64,000 nt of DNA from Shewanella sp. HN-41 (GCF_000217915.1 NZ_AFOZ01000017.1:151939-215938); one strand, 5' to 3'. Counted from the first letter of the stretch, positions 47,095 through 57,323 are shown. Translations and numbers: made by a program. Notes: generated by a model not told the origin, from the letters alone.

Positions 47095-47205
47095 TGTGGC
47101 TTAATTTCCATGCGTGAACCGTAAAAATGTGAAACAAGCTTCGAGTTGGATAAGGTCGACTTAAGGTCAGTGATACGACGTATATTGTGTAGGTAGAAAA
47201 TCTCT

Positions 47206-47736
47206 ATGCTATTAGATAACGCGCTTGTTGCACGGATCAAAGCTGAGATAATACGGTTTACAAACGTTGAAGTTGAGCGGTTTTTATTTAGTCATCTAGA
47301 TAAAACCTTTTATGCCTTTGCCTTCGACACCCATGCCGAATACGCTGAATTAAATCTTTGTTTTAACACCGAATCGGATTTCCAGCGCTGCTTAGCCTAT
47401 TACCAGTCGGGGGAATGGGCGGCATCATACCAAAGCCCTGAGGCCATCCAAGAGCTTAAGTTCAATACGGGTGACTGGGCGTATCAATGTGTTAGTACGC
47501 TTTATGTGCTTTCAGAGGACGAGTTGCAGACAATTTATGAGCGCTTATCCGAGGATGATTTTAGCGAGCGGGAAGGCATAGTGCGGCAAATACGCTCGAT
47601 ATTTGCCCAGAGCCTATTGCAGTTTACCCAGACCGAAGTTTATCGAACGATCCCTAAGACCGATGACTTTATGGCCTTTAGTATCGACCATGATCAAGAT
47701 GTGTCGGATATTTTGTCGCCATCAGTCTTGTTGTAA
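47206..47736 (+). CDS. DUF4303-like protein (candidate immunity family)
   Basis: A 176-residue soluble protein: TFYAFAFDTHAEYAELNLCFNTESDF is a beta-sheet segment characteristic of DUF4303, and the C-terminal half is helical (SEREGIVRQIRSIFAQSLLQF). DUF4303 proteins are of unknown function, but I recall them turning up in polymorphic-toxin immunity neighbourhoods. No toxin gene is visible nearby. It lies 112 bases after the decayed gene at 46631, same strand. Confidence 0.6.
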   Translation: MLLDNALVARIKAEIIRFTNVEVERFLFSHLDKTFYAFAFDTHAEYAELNLCFNTESDFQRCLAYYQSGEWAASYQSPEAIQELKFNTGDWAYQCVSTLYVLSEDELQTIYERLSEDDFSEREGIVRQIRSIFAQSLLQFTQTEVYRTIPKTDDFMAFSIDHDQDVSDILSPSVLL

Positions 47737-47943
47737 CCTAATTTATTGTTTTAATTTGTATTCTGCACATTGCAAATCGAATGCAGTTACTTGCCACGCT
47801 TTCTCTTTCTTCTGACTTCCACAATACACCCTTGATTTAAATGTTATACATATAATGTATTTTATAGATTGGTTAACTAGGTCAATAAACGGCCATGGAA
47901 AAATTATTACAATTGCACTGGATTTGTTTATTTATTTTTAAAT

Positions 47944-49866
47944 TTGAGATGGGGTATTAAAATGGAAGGTCTGCGCCGCCTGCTAGGAAACATGACGGTA
48001 ACCAATAAGTTAAGACTTGGTTTTGGGATCTTGTTATTGCTGATATTTATTGTGGCAGCGGCTGGATACAGGGGACTTACCTCAATCGATATCAGCGGTA
48101 GTCGGTTGGAGTTTATTGCCAATGTCGATAAAACATTGCTTGCGGCCAAGGCCACACGATTAGAATTTATCGCAAGTGGCGATTTAACAAAATTGGGTGA
48201 ACTCCAGAGCTTAATTGAAAATACAAAAAGTGGTTTACAGCAACAATTGTCAGAGTCTAGCGATGCCCACGATCGGCAGTATCTTCAAGAATCGTTGGTG
48301 GCGATGGAGCGGTATCATCAATCGATAAATCAGTTTAGTGATGTGTTTAAACATAAACAGGAATTGAAAGTCACGGGGGCTCAAGTGGGGGCCAAGTTGG
48401 TTGCCACCTATGCGGAGCTGGTCGATAGAATGACCAGCAGGGCCCAAGCGACGCAAAACACTGAATTATTAAAAGATGCCTTGAGTGTTAGCCAGCAAAT
48501 GACCATGTTACGTTATTACATCCGAGGCTATGTCTATGATTCTAGTGATCTTAATTTAAAAACGGCAAAAGATGCCATTGCCAGATTGTCACAGACTATT
48601 GCCATATTAAAGGGGGAGGATACCGCACAAGCCATACAGATATTGGACCGTTACGACCATGATATTGATGCTTTGGTCAATGTTAACCGTGATATGGATA
48701 AACTAACACAGTCAATGGGCGGCGCTGCGCAAACATTGATGGTGAATATTCGTGAATTAGTTGACATCCAAAAGCATCGACGGGCAGAAGCCGATGCTCA
48801 AGCAAAGGCGGTGGTACTCGGTGCGTTAATTGTCGCCTTGGTTGTCGGCCCCTTACTTGCTTGGTTAATCAGTGGACAAATTGTTGGGCCACTTAAACAA
48901 ACCCTTCTGACGGCGAGAAAAATTGCCGCAGGTGATTTAAGTAGCACTATCCACTCAGAGCGTCAGGACGAGATGGGAGAACTATTGCGTGCCATGGGTG
49001 AAATGAATAGCACCCTTAAGCAAGTGTTGACACAAATAGGTGATAGCGTGGTGCAGTTGGCTTCATCGGCGGAGGTGCTTTCTACGGTCACTGAACAAAA
49101 TAGTGCGGGTATGCAAAATCAGCGAAGTGAAACCGATCAAGTTGCCACCGCGATTAATGAAATGGCGGCGACTGTACAAGAGGTGTCTGCCAGTGCTGAA
49201 AATGTTGCGCTAGCGGCTAAAGAGGCGGATCACACCACTGCGATAGGTAATAAAAAAGTTATCGAAGCGGTCAGTCAAATCGAACTTTTAGCCAAGGAAA
49301 TAGCGACCACGGCACATGCGATGGAGCACTTACAATCGGAAAGCAACAGTATTGGTGCCGTCCTTGATGTGATCAAATCTGTTGCACAACAGACCAATTT
49401 ACTCGCGCTAAATGCGGCCATTGAAGCAGCAAGAGCAGGTGAGGCGGGACGGGGATTTGCGGTGGTGGCCGATGAGGTGAGAAGCCTTGCGAGTCGAACA
49501 CAATCCTCTACCGAAGAAATTGAAAATATGATTGTTAATTTGCAAAAGGGGACACTGGAGTCGGTACAGATGATGACCAAAAGCCGCACATTGAGTGATG
49601 GCGCAGTGTCATTATCCCGCGAAGCGGGTGAAATGTTAGTGGATATTGCCGATGCGGTTAGCCGTATTCAGGATATGACACATCAAATCGCCGCCGCCTC
49701 GGAAGAACAAAGCGCTGTGGCAGAAGATATTAATAAAAGCATTGTGAGAGTGAGGGATATTGCCGAACAAACCGCTGATGGTGCGGCAGAAACCGCGCGT
49801 TCCGCCGACGATCTTGCTAGCCTTGGTGTTACGCTAAAAGGATTACTAAGACGTTTTCAGTTATAG
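47944..49866 (+). CDS. Methyl-accepting chemotaxis protein
   Basis: A 640-residue chemoreceptor with ATG at 47965 as an alternative start; two membrane helices (~20-40 and ~280-305) bound a long helical periplasmic domain of ~240 residues without cache motifs, more like a double four-helix bundle. HAMP (~305-360) is followed by the signalling domain with the hairpin tip [42 protein letters not shown]. No pentapeptide tether at the C-terminus, so adaptation enzymes would bind elsewhere. Ligand unknown. Confidence 0.93.
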   Translation: MRWGIKMEGLRRLLGNMTVTNKLRLGFGILLLLIFIVAAAGYRGLTSIDISGSRLEFIANVDKTLLAAKATRLEFIASGDLTKLGELQSLIENTKSGLQQQLSESSDAHDRQYLQESLVAMERYHQSINQFSDVFKHKQELKVTGAQVGAKLVATYAELVDRMTSRAQATQNTELLKDALSVSQQMTMLRYYIRGYVYDSSDLNLKTAKDAIARLSQTIAILKGEDTAQAIQILDRYDHDIDALVNVNRDMDKLTQSMGGAAQTLMVNIRELVDIQKHRRAEADAQAKAVVLGALIVALVVGPLLAWLISGQIVGPLKQTLLTARKIAAGDLSSTIHSERQDEMGELLRAMGEMNSTLKQVLTQIGDSVVQLASSAEVLSTVTEQNSAGMQNQRSETDQVATAINEMAATVQEVSASAENVALAAKEADHTTAIGNKKVIEAVSQIELLAKEIATTAHAMEHLQSESNSIGAVLDVIKSVAQQTNLLALNAAIEAARAGEAGRGFAVVADEVRSLASRTQSSTEEIENMIVNLQKGTLESVQMMTKSRTLSDGAVSLSREAGEMLVDIADAVSRIQDMTHQIAAASEEQSAVAEDINKSIVRVRDIAEQTADGAAETARSADDLASLGVTLKGLLRRFQL

Positions 49867-50033
49867 GTTTGACAGATCTTACTCATGAGCATTATCGACT
49901 ATGATAAAAATGTCGTAGGTATGTTTGCGGGTAGGGTGTGCTTAATATGTTAATTTATATCATTTAAGTTACTGCGGCCTACTGATGTTAGTAGGCTCTG
50001 ATCTCCAATTGCTCGATGATCTGCTTGCCTTGC

Positions 50034-50501
50034 TTAAGCCCCCACATGATTAACAATCTTCGTTTTAATTAGCTCCACATAGTTTGGCTGGATATTATAG
50101 TCATCATCGAAAAGGGTATCGCCAGCTTGCGTGATAAGTGTTGCTAAGGCATTAAAGCAGCGAAATATTTGGGCTAAATAGGTAAAAAGGAGACGGGGCT
50201 CCCAACGGCCTGCTCTATGGCGAGCGAAAAGAATGTGCCCGTCCTGTAAATGATAGATTAAGGGATCGCCATGGGAGCTTGCCAGCACTAATCAATTGGC
50301 ATCCCAAGCCAGCTCCTGGGCTTGGGTGATACCGTGCCAGCGATAACCCATTTGAAAATCGATTAGGTCTTCAAATCTTGGAAATTCAAATAGGGTGAAA
50401 CCTATATCGAGTTGGTGTGGTTCGGGAATCACAGTGCTTAAAAACGGCTTTAATGCCGGTGGAATTATTAAGTCCATCGCGGTTACATTCCTTTGTCGCA
50501 A
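50034..50501 (-). pseudogene. SMI1/KNR4 (SUKH) family protein with in-frame stop
   Basis: The ORFs 50501-50292 and 50288-50034 are in the same frame and joined by one TGA at 50289-50291. Reading through gives a 155-residue SUKH-type protein: IPPALKPFLSTVIPEPHQLDIGF, MGYRWHGITQAQELAWDAN, then LASSHGDPLIYHLQDG, where the conserved loop around the stop normally has Trp. TGG to TGA is the simplest reading. SUKH proteins are immunity proteins of toxin systems or regulators; no toxin is adjacent. Start codon could be 50501 or the ATG at 50477. Confidence 0.8.
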
Positions 50502-50550
50502 ACATTCAGCTGATTTTTACGCAGTATATGTGTTGCCCGCCACTATTAGG

Positions 50551-51099
50551 TTATTTCCCCATACATTCGGCCAGCAATTTAATAAAAAACTCGCTGCCTT
50601 TACGCTCGCAAAAGCTAATGTTGCGCTCGGGGATCGATTCGGGATCGTTGTAGTTAGCAAGGGCCAACTCCATGCTAGCTTCGCGGATAATATGCAGGGT
50701 TGGGTAGGGTGCGCGGTTGGTAAAATTGGCGGCCGAGTCCTGTGGTTCATCCTCGAAGCAATAATCGGGATGAAAGGTGGCGAGTTGATAAACACCTTCG
50801 TAGTCGTTCTCGATTAACTCGTCATTGGCCTGATCGACAAGGTCGAGGAAGGCATAAAAGCCCTCAAAACCCCGTGGCAGAATAAACAGCGAGGTTTCGG
50901 CTTCGGGGTGCGCATCCAGATATTGGCATTCTTCGATCAAAGCCTTAAGCACGAGTTTGACTTTGGTTTGTTCGACCACGAGATAGCGAATACTGCCGCG
51001 CTCGACCTCACGTCTGGCGAAGGGGCAAATATTGTATTTCATGATCACTTTTTTGACCCAGTTATCGGTTTGTTCAATGATCAGATCTATCTCATTCAT
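50551..51099 (-). CDS. DUF1415 family protein
   Basis: A 182-residue soluble protein with the DUF1415 pattern: TDNWVKKVIMKYNICPFARRE at the start, a central FILPRGFEGFYAFLDLVDQANDEL, FHPDYCFEDEPQDSAANFTNRAPYP, and a C-terminal TLHIIREASMELALANYNDPESIP. Function unknown. The start codon at 51099 is followed 28 bases on by the stop of lysE. Confidence 0.85.
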   Translation of the reverse strand: MNEIDLIIEQTDNWVKKVIMKYNICPFARREVERGSIRYLVVEQTKVKLVLKALIEECQYLDAHPEAETSLFILPRGFEGFYAFLDLVDQANDELIENDYEGVYQLATFHPDYCFEDEPQDSAANFTNRAPYPTLHIIREASMELALANYNDPESIPERNISFCERKGSEFFIKLLAECMGK

Positions 51100-51126
51100 G
51101 CTAGTGCTTAACTCTTACGGCCAAAA

Positions 51127-51720
51127 TTAGGGGGCGATCATAGGGATGATAGACGCCACAAGCAAGACGGCCATAGTGATATTAAAGATCTTCTGTTGGC
51201 GCTCATTTTTCAAAATGCGTTTAAGGGCCACGCCAAAACCAAGCCAAACCACGGCACAGGGGAAGGCAACACATAAAAATACAGTGGCAATTGTGACAAC
51301 TTGCGGCGTGAGTTCCTGTTGTACCGAGGTAAAAGTGGCAATCGCGCCCACCGCCATGATCCAGCCCTTAGGATTGACCCACTGAAAGGCCGCCGCTTGA
51401 ATAAAACTAAAGGGTTTAGCGACGGTTTTACCTTCCATCTTGCTACTGCTATTAGCAATCAGCCAAGAGAGATACAAAAGGTAACCTATACCAATGACTT
51501 TAATGACTTGATGAATGATAGGATAAGCTTGGAACAGTGCGCTTAACCCTAAGCCTATGGCGAGGATCATGGTAGGAAAGCCAAGGCTGATCCCCATCAA
51601 ATGCGGAATACTGCGTTTAACCCCAAAATTAACGCCCGATGTCATTAACATTATATTGTTCGGCCCTGGAGTGATCCCCGATGAGAAGGCAAACAGCGCG
51701 ATAGCGAGTATTAACTCCAT
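51127..51720 (-). CDS. LysE/RhtB-family amino acid exporter
   Basis: A 197-residue membrane protein with six hydrophobic segments; GITPGPNNIMLMTSGVNFG near the N-terminus is the LysE/RhtB signature, and FQWVNPKGWIMAVGAIATF is also typical. Substrate unknown (amino acid or homoserine lactone). Followed 27 bases on by DUF1415 on the same strand. Confidence 0.92.
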   Translation of the reverse strand: MELILAIALFAFSSGITPGPNNIMLMTSGVNFGVKRSIPHLMGISLGFPTMILAIGLGLSALFQAYPIIHQVIKVIGIGYLLYLSWLIANSSSKMEGKTVAKPFSFIQAAAFQWVNPKGWIMAVGAIATFTSVQQELTPQVVTIATVFLCVAFPCAVVWLGFGVALKRILKNERQQKIFNITMAVLLVASIIPMIAP

Positions 51721-52043
51721 AGAAAGATCTCACACCTCTTAGTTGTCGTTTGGGGCACTGGGATTTAAGGGATAGTTTGTCTGCAATTTAGCTGTCTGCA
51801 ATTTAGCCATCCACCTATCCTGAGCGGATCTGATGGTATTGCAGGCGAGGCATTCTAGCGGTTAAAGAGTTCTACGCCTATATGGTATGGTGAGTTTATA
51901 AAGTAAAAATAATAACAAAATATGTATAGGCGGTATCGTATCGGGATAAATGGATTTAACACTATGATGCATATTGACTTTCGGTCTTAGAAATAACAAC
52001 TATCCTTAAGTTTTCAAAAATAATAGAGGTAAGGGAGCAGAGT
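51721..52043. other. Intergenic region upstream of lysE with a 15-base tandem duplication
   Basis: TGTCTGCAATTTAGC occurs twice in direct succession at 51778-51807. The rest is AT-rich and non-coding; it holds divergent promoters for lysE and the DUF4136 gene. Confidence 0.6.
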
Positions 52044-52649
52044 ATGAGTGTACTACAGCAAGTTTGCCGTCAATTTGTATTGCTTGTTTGTGGCCTACTG
52101 AGCCTTACGGCCTGTGTGAGTATGGATGACAATGCACAGCAGCTGAGAACCACCATCGTCATGTCGGGCGATCTGAGTCAGCTACCGCCATCCGCCATGA
52201 CCTACAGCTGGCATCCTCAGCTGCAAAAAATCTTTGTTGATAGTCGATTGGATCAACAAGACGTATTGAAGCACATGCAAAATACGCTTAAAAAATCACT
52301 GCTGAGTAAGGGGTATCGTTGGGTTGAAGATCCCCAATTAGCGGATTTTCAAGTGGGCTTTGGTGTCGCCATGGGCACTCAAATGACGGATGAGCAGATT
52401 TTAGCCGCCGCAGGACTCGTTGCTGGTTTATCAACCGAGGGCGTAAATACTAAAAAATATGATAAAGGTTCGATTCTTATCAGTTTTTTTAGACCCCTAG
52501 GTGTTACTGGGCAACCCTATGAAATGATGTGGCGAGTATTAGCCCAAGGTTTTGCCAATATCAAAGATATGGATGAGCTTAACGTCAGATTTGATGAATT
52601 AGTCGAGGAAATGCTGTTAACCTTGCCTGCGACCCAAGCGGTGCAATAA
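52044..52649 (+). CDS. DUF4136 lipoprotein
   Basis: A 201-residue lipoprotein: signal VCGLLSLTACVSM with lipobox LTAC. The rest, with TYSWHPQLQKIFV, FQVGFGVAMGTQMTDEQILAAAG and a C-terminal LVEEMLLTLP helix, fits the DUF4136 domain of envelope lipoproteins. Function unknown. Strong terminator follows. Confidence 0.75.
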   Translation: MSVLQQVCRQFVLLVCGLLSLTACVSMDDNAQQLRTTIVMSGDLSQLPPSAMTYSWHPQLQKIFVDSRLDQQDVLKHMQNTLKKSLLSKGYRWVEDPQLADFQVGFGVAMGTQMTDEQILAAAGLVAGLSTEGVNTKKYDKGSILISFFRPLGVTGQPYEMMWRVLAQGFANIKDMDELNVRFDELVEEMLLTLPATQAVQ

Positions 52650-52666
52650 GTCTGTCATCCGCGTTG

Positions 52667-52703
52667 AATAATAAAGCGAGTAATATGCTCGCTTTATTAT
52701 TTT
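52667..52703 (+). terminator. Terminator after the DUF4136 gene
   Basis: AATAAAGCGAG, TAATATG loop, CTCGCTTTATT, then ATTTT. Confidence 0.85.
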
Positions 52704-52860
52704 AGAGTTTATAGATCCAGTGATTTGAGGGTTTTACCCCAAGCAAAATCGTCGTATCGTTGGTGTTCGGTATTTATTGTCTGTATTGCAATAATAGATG
52801 CCGAACAAGGGCATAAACTTCACCTCTGGTGTTGTTAGTACTTATTAAAGGGAAATTATT

Positions 52861-53259
52861 ATGACTCAAAGTATCTTTATTAATCTGTCAGTAGAGAGCG
52901 TTCAGGATTCACGCTATTTCTACTCAGGCCTTGGTTTTGGTATCAATGAGCAATACAGCAATGAACAGGCTGCCTGCGTCGTCATTGCGGACAATATCTT
53001 TGTGATGCTGCTGGCTAAGCCTTTCTTCTCTGGCTTTACGGATAAGGTGATTGCCGATGCCCATTCCACGACGGAGGTGCTCAACTGCCTTGACTGCGAG
53101 AGCCAGCAACGGGTCGACCAACTCGTTAAGCTCGCAGAGCAACATGGCGGCAAAGCCTATCGTGAAGCCAAGGAGCAAGGTTTTATGTACGGCCATGGTT
53201 TTGAAGACCCAGATGGACATATCTGGGAACTCGTCTATATGGAAGCGCAAGTCGGTTAG
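52861..53259 (+). CDS. VOC family (glyoxalase-like) protein
   Basis: A 132-residue single-domain vicinal oxygen chelate protein: NLSVESVQDSRYFYSGLGFGIN at the start and the metal-binding end DPDGHIWELVYME. No adjacent regulator or enzyme suggests a substrate. The following 200 bases contain no gene. Confidence 0.88.
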   Translation: MTQSIFINLSVESVQDSRYFYSGLGFGINEQYSNEQAACVVIADNIFVMLLAKPFFSGFTDKVIADAHSTTEVLNCLDCESQQRVDQLVKLAEQHGGKAYREAKEQGFMYGHGFEDPDGHIWELVYMEAQVG

Positions 53260-53457
53260 TCCTAAGCCAAGCACTGCGCTGCTTTGTGCGTTGGGCTAAG
53301 CCTTTGCAACAACGCGGCGCGTGCTGACTGTACATGGAGCCCGTGGTGAGCAGTCTTATACAACCATGTCTTGTCGATTTTAAGGGCGTGCTAAAGGGTA
53401 TCTGTAGGCTAAAACCTTGTGCGGTTGATTATTGGTAAACCTCAATCTACCTAAGTA

Positions 53458-54282
53458 TTAATCAGTTAACGCCACACTCACTTCATAGGCGGTGAATTTA
53501 CGGATATTAATCACGCCGGTATCGAAGAGTAAATATTGGCCTTTAATGCCCTGCAAAACTCCGCTAACAACGGCTTCTTTATCAAAATTGTGTGAGGTGA
53601 TTTTTTTCGGGAATGTCTCAATCGGATAATGGATGGCCTGGATCTCTTCCTGTAATCGTTCGATGCTGTAATCGCCTTTTTGCATACCGATTTCGTGTAG
53701 CTTGGCTTCAATTTGTGGGATCAGCTCTGCCGCCTTGGCATGCAGGTCGATATCATCCGCATGGCCCTTCAGCATCGCTTGCCAGTGGGTTTTGTCGTTG
53801 ACGAGCTTGGCTAATTCCACTTCCACTAAACCCGATATTTGTCGTGTGGCCACTTTAAAAATCGGTAAACCTTGAGTCGCGCCTTGATCTATCCAGCGGG
53901 TTGGCAATTGAGTGTGGCGAGTAATGCCGACTTTGATACCCGAGGTATTCGATAGATAAACATAATGCGGCACAAAACAATGGCTTTGCGCCCACTCTGG
54001 CTCGCGGCAAGTACCTTGGTCAAAGTGACAGGTTTCGGGCTTCATAATGCACATATCACAGCTGGCGAGCTTTTGCATACACACAAAGCAATGGCCTTGA
54101 GAATAGCTTTTCTTGGTCTTTTTACCGCAGTTACAGCAGAAGATGTTACCCGTGTGGATGAGGGTTAACGGCTTGCCAATCAAGGGATTCAGTGGCAGTA
54201 ATTCATCACCAACCACCAGTTGATACTGTACTTGTTGCGCTTCATCTAAGTGTGCGCGCAGCTTTTTTAGCGTTCCTAACAT
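53458..54282 (-). CDS. DUF2797 family protein
   Basis: A 274-residue soluble protein. An N-terminal domain (residues ~1-40) precedes two zinc-ribbon-like Cys pairs: FCCNCGKK and FVCMQKLASCDMCIMKPETC (~47-90). C-terminal part contains VYLSNTSGIKVGITR, GIY-YIG-like in appearance, and ends with a beta barrel that may bind nucleic acid. Conserved in proteobacteria; function not established. Confidence 0.8.
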   Translation of the reverse strand: MLGTLKKLRAHLDEAQQVQYQLVVGDELLPLNPLIGKPLTLIHTGNIFCCNCGKKTKKSYSQGHCFVCMQKLASCDMCIMKPETCHFDQGTCREPEWAQSHCFVPHYVYLSNTSGIKVGITRHTQLPTRWIDQGATQGLPIFKVATRQISGLVEVELAKLVNDKTHWQAMLKGHADDIDLHAKAAELIPQIEAKLHEIGMQKGDYSIERLQEEIQAIHYPIETFPKKITSHNFDKEAVVSGVLQGIKGQYLLFDTGVINIRKFTAYEVSVALTD

Positions 54283-54525
54283 AGGTGTTCCTAGTTTTTA
54301 TTGTGTCACTGAGTCTGGTCGGCATCCCAGCGCAGCTTATGCATTCGTCATTGCTTGATGTGCAGTATACAAGATTATCCAGTCGAATTTAGATAGGAAT
54401 TCTCGATTGAGAGTCTTAATGCCATTTGGGCGCAACCAGGGGGATTTAGTGGCGTTAGCTGTTAATGATTTGAGTGTCTTGATAAAAACCAGTAACTTAG
54501 CTGCCATTATTGACGGAGGTTAACG

Positions 54526-55686
54526 ATGCGGATAGTGCTAGGACTGATTTTATGCTTGTCGATGCAGGTGATGGCGCAGACGGACAAGATGCAGATCCAT
54601 TCTGAAAAATTGAATGATGACATTAACTTACAAATCAAACTCCCCGATACCTATGGGCACTCCAGCGAATTTCGTTATCCCGTTTTGGTTGTCTTAGATG
54701 GCTCGACACAATTTGAGCATATTGCTGCGAATGTCGGTTTTTTAAGTAGCTATGCCATCATCCCAGAACTGATAGTTGTGGGTGTTAGTTCGAATAATCG
54801 CTTAAAGTCGTTTACGCCGACCCAATTGGAAAAGTTCAAAGATAAAAGTGGTGGGGCAGAGCACTATAGGCAGTTTTTAGAAACAGAACTGCTCGGCATT
54901 TTGGGTAAGAAATATCGCACAGCCGATTATCAAATCTTGTCGGGACACTCTATGGCAGGGCTGTTTAGCAGCTATGTGGCACTGACGCCAGATAGCCAAT
55001 TCGATGCGGCGATATCAATCAGCCCAAGCCTTTGGTGGGACAATAATTGGCTCGTCCGGGAGTCCGCTAAGTTAGCCTTCGCTAAACGGACAAAACCTAT
55101 GCGCTGGTTTTTGAGTATCGCCAGCGAACCCAACGAGATGGCCAGTGCTTTCGCTGCCCAAATCACCCAGTTGCAACAAACACTTGGTGAAAGTCAGTCA
55201 GTGAAGCATGGTTCAGCCCAGATGCTGCAATGGTTTGATAAACGTTTCCCCGAAGAAACCCATGACAGTACGCCGCTTATTGGCAATGTTGAGGCTTTAA
55301 AGACGCTGTTTGCGAGCTGGAATGCGGTGCCCGAAATCGCGGTAATGCCACTCAAGGAGTTAAAACAGTTCTATCGCCGGCAAACTGCGGTCTTTGGTTA
55401 CGAGTTTCCGCTCTCTGCCCAGCAGTACAATGTCTATGGCTTAAAGGCCAGCTATGAGCAAAAAACGGCATGGGGCGTGGAGATTTTGCAGGAGGGGACA
55501 AGGGTGTTTCCGATGTCTGAGGTCCTCTGGGATAGCCTAGCAACCGCCTATGATCTTGATGGTAAAACCACATTAGCCATTGAAGCTTCCAATAAAGCGG
55601 TGCTTCTGGCAAAACAATCCGATTCAGTGTTTTTAAATGAAATCTTGAGCCAGGCCAAAAGTTTACAACGGCAGACTCGCCAGTAG
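54526..55686 (+). CDS. Secreted esterase (IroE/Fes-like alpha/beta-hydrolase) with C-terminal helical repeat
   Basis: A 386-residue protein with a signal peptide (LGLILCLSMQVMA) followed by an esterase-D/ferric-enterobactin-esterase-type domain: nucleophile in LSGHSMAGLFSSYVA, IPELIVVGVSSNNR oxyanion region, and SPSLWWDNNW. The last ~100 residues (GLKASYEQKTAWGVEILQEG, LWDSLATAYDLDGKTTLAIE) resemble TPR repeats and are an uncommon addition. It may hydrolyse an ester substrate in the periplasm; substrate unknown. Confidence 0.8.
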   Translation: MRIVLGLILCLSMQVMAQTDKMQIHSEKLNDDINLQIKLPDTYGHSSEFRYPVLVVLDGSTQFEHIAANVGFLSSYAIIPELIVVGVSSNNRLKSFTPTQLEKFKDKSGGAEHYRQFLETELLGILGKKYRTADYQILSGHSMAGLFSSYVALTPDSQFDAAISISPSLWWDNNWLVRESAKLAFAKRTKPMRWFLSIASEPNEMASAFAAQITQLQQTLGESQSVKHGSAQMLQWFDKRFPEETHDSTPLIGNVEALKTLFASWNAVPEIAVMPLKELKQFYRRQTAVFGYEFPLSAQQYNVYGLKASYEQKTAWGVEILQEGTRVFPMSEVLWDSLATAYDLDGKTTLAIEASNKAVLLAKQSDSVFLNEILSQAKSLQRQTRQ

Positions 55687-55782
55687 GGCGCGGCTTAAAA
55701 GCTAACAGTATCGCAACATATTTGGACAAGCGCCCGGCATCTGGGTAATCTTGTCATCCTTTTTAACAACAGAGACTGTATC

Positions 55783-56670
55783 TTGCCTGCCAATTTTTTA
55801 CTCCTGCTCGCCGCCGCCATTTGGGGCTTTGGCTTTGTTGCCCAAACCTTAGGGATGGAGCATTTATCGCCCTTTGCCTTCAATGGATTGCGTTTTCTTA
55901 TTGGTACGCTCTCCCTTGTGCCATTAGTCTGGTTTTTACACAGGCAACATAAAATCCATGTGAGTACACCAAAGGAGTTTGCCATTGGCAGTGGTGTTGT
56001 GGGCTTACTCCTGTTTGCGGGGGCGTCATTTCAACAGGTGGGCCTACTGTATACCACGGCGGCGAATGCCGGATTTATCACCGGCCTATATATAGTATTA
56101 GTGCCGATATTGGGGCTGGCACTTAAACATGCTACGGGCGCCAATACCTGGGTAGGCTGCACCATTGCCGCACTTGGATTGTACTTTTTAAGTGTGAAAG
56201 AGGGCATGACCATAGGTTATGGTGATGCGTTGCAGCTAGTGGGAGCCCTCTTTTGGGCGCTGCATATTTTGGCGGTAGATCATTTCGCCAAACGCATTTC
56301 GCCGGTGTTGCTGGCGATGATGCAATTTTTGGTTTGTGGTGTACTCAGCCTCATGGTGTCGGCGGTGATTGAGGTCACGACCCTCGACGGCGTACTGGCG
56401 GCTTGGGGATCGCTTGCCTATGCGGGGCTGATTTCGGTGGGTATCGCCTATACTCTGCAGGTATTGGCGCAAAAGCATGCCCATCCTGCCCATGCGGCGA
56501 TTATTCTCAGCTTGGAAACCGTATTTGCAGCCATAGGCGGCATTCTATTTTTAGGGGAAAGTTTAGGGATCCGCGCCTTGTTTGGCTGTGCCTTGATGTT
56601 GCTTGGCATGTTGATATCCCAAGTACCGCTGCGGTATTTAGTCAAGTCTAGGCTCGAAAAACTCAGTTAA
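55783..56670 (+). CDS. EamA/DMT family transporter
   Basis: A 295-residue membrane protein with ten hydrophobic segments in two EamA repeats. TTG start, chosen because the frame is otherwise open and the protein begins PANFLLLLAAAIWGFGFVAQ, the usual family N-terminus; no ATG lies near. Signature LETVFAAIGGILFLGESL in the second repeat. Substrate unknown. Convergent with the gcvR-like gene; a shared terminator follows. Confidence 0.88.
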   Translation: MPANFLLLLAAAIWGFGFVAQTLGMEHLSPFAFNGLRFLIGTLSLVPLVWFLHRQHKIHVSTPKEFAIGSGVVGLLLFAGASFQQVGLLYTTAANAGFITGLYIVLVPILGLALKHATGANTWVGCTIAALGLYFLSVKEGMTIGYGDALQLVGALFWALHILAVDHFAKRISPVLLAMMQFLVCGVLSLMVSAVIEVTTLDGVLAAWGSLAYAGLISVGIAYTLQVLAQKHAHPAHAAIILSLETVFAAIGGILFLGESLGIRALFGCALMLLGMLISQVPLRYLVKSRLEKLS

Positions 56671-56680
56671 TGTCCCACTG

Positions 56681-56710
56681 AAAACGCCACGATTTTATTC
56701 GCGGCGTTTT
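56681..56710. terminator. Bidirectional terminator between the EamA and gcvR-like genes
   Basis: AAAACGCC ... GGCGTTTT with 14 bases between. Confidence 0.85.
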
Positions 56711-56744
56711 AGCTGCAGCCTTGTACTTTAGTGAGGTGGCGCTT

Positions 56745-57245
56745 TTAGCGACTCAGTTTATCCAACACTAAGTCGTCACCGAGGGAATAGAGGGATTGTA
56801 CCAGTTGATCTTCTTGGGCGAGATCTGTGAGTCCAAGGCCGATAGTCGCCCTAAACAGGGCAATCCCCGTGTGACCTGCGGTTTCGAATTGGCTGCTAAA
56901 TTGCTCAATATTGATCCCCAGTGCCGTGATCCTATTAGAAATATCGAGCACGAGTCCTGGCCTGTCATAGGCGACTAGACTATAGGTCAAGCGCTTAATG
57001 GGTTTTTGGGCGACGGAGGTTTTAGCGTAGGTGAGACTGAGATTGTCTATGCATTCTAGGGCCTCAATCAACTCATCCATCCGCATTGAGGGGATCTCGA
57101 GTAATATAATGGCGGCAAAGATCCCGTCGATATGGCGCAGTTCAGAGTCAAGCCAGTTGCCTCCATGACGACTTACCGCATGGGCAATTTGTTCTACTAA
57201 TCCTTTTCTATCAGGTGCTTGAAGTGTAATTAAGTATCGTAGCAT
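56745..57245 (-). CDS. Two-ACT-domain regulator, GcvR-like
   Basis: A 166-residue protein consisting of two ACT domains (~1-75 and ~85-160): LITLQAPDRKGLVEQIAHAV and LVAYDRPGLVLDISNRITALGINIEQF. This is the layout of the glycine cleavage repressor accessory GcvR and related regulators. No DNA-binding domain. Somewhat shorter than E. coli GcvR, so the exact role is uncertain. The start codon lies about 60 bases from the Pho box on the other strand. Confidence 0.75.
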   Translation of the reverse strand: MLRYLITLQAPDRKGLVEQIAHAVSRHGGNWLDSELRHIDGIFAAIILLEIPSMRMDELIEALECIDNLSLTYAKTSVAQKPIKRLTYSLVAYDRPGLVLDISNRITALGINIEQFSSQFETAGHTGIALFRATIGLGLTDLAQEDQLVQSLYSLGDDLVLDKLSR

Positions 57246-57305
57246 GGGATATGACTCCTATATTTTTTGTAAAAGGCACCTGTTTTAAAACTGGGTGTAA
57301 CACAA

Positions 57306-57323
57306 CTGTCATCTTTGCGTCAT
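57306..57323 (+). promoter_or_regulatory. Pho box upstream of pstC
   Basis: CTGTCAT-CTTT-GCGTCAT: two direct 7-mers spaced 11 bases centre to centre, the PhoB box arrangement. It lies 122 bases before pstC and predicts induction by phosphate starvation. Confidence 0.8.

Noticed and set aside
50285..50295. Selenocysteine or recoding at the TGA in the SUKH gene
   Set aside because: No SECIS-like hairpin seen after TGA, and the family expects Trp at this position.
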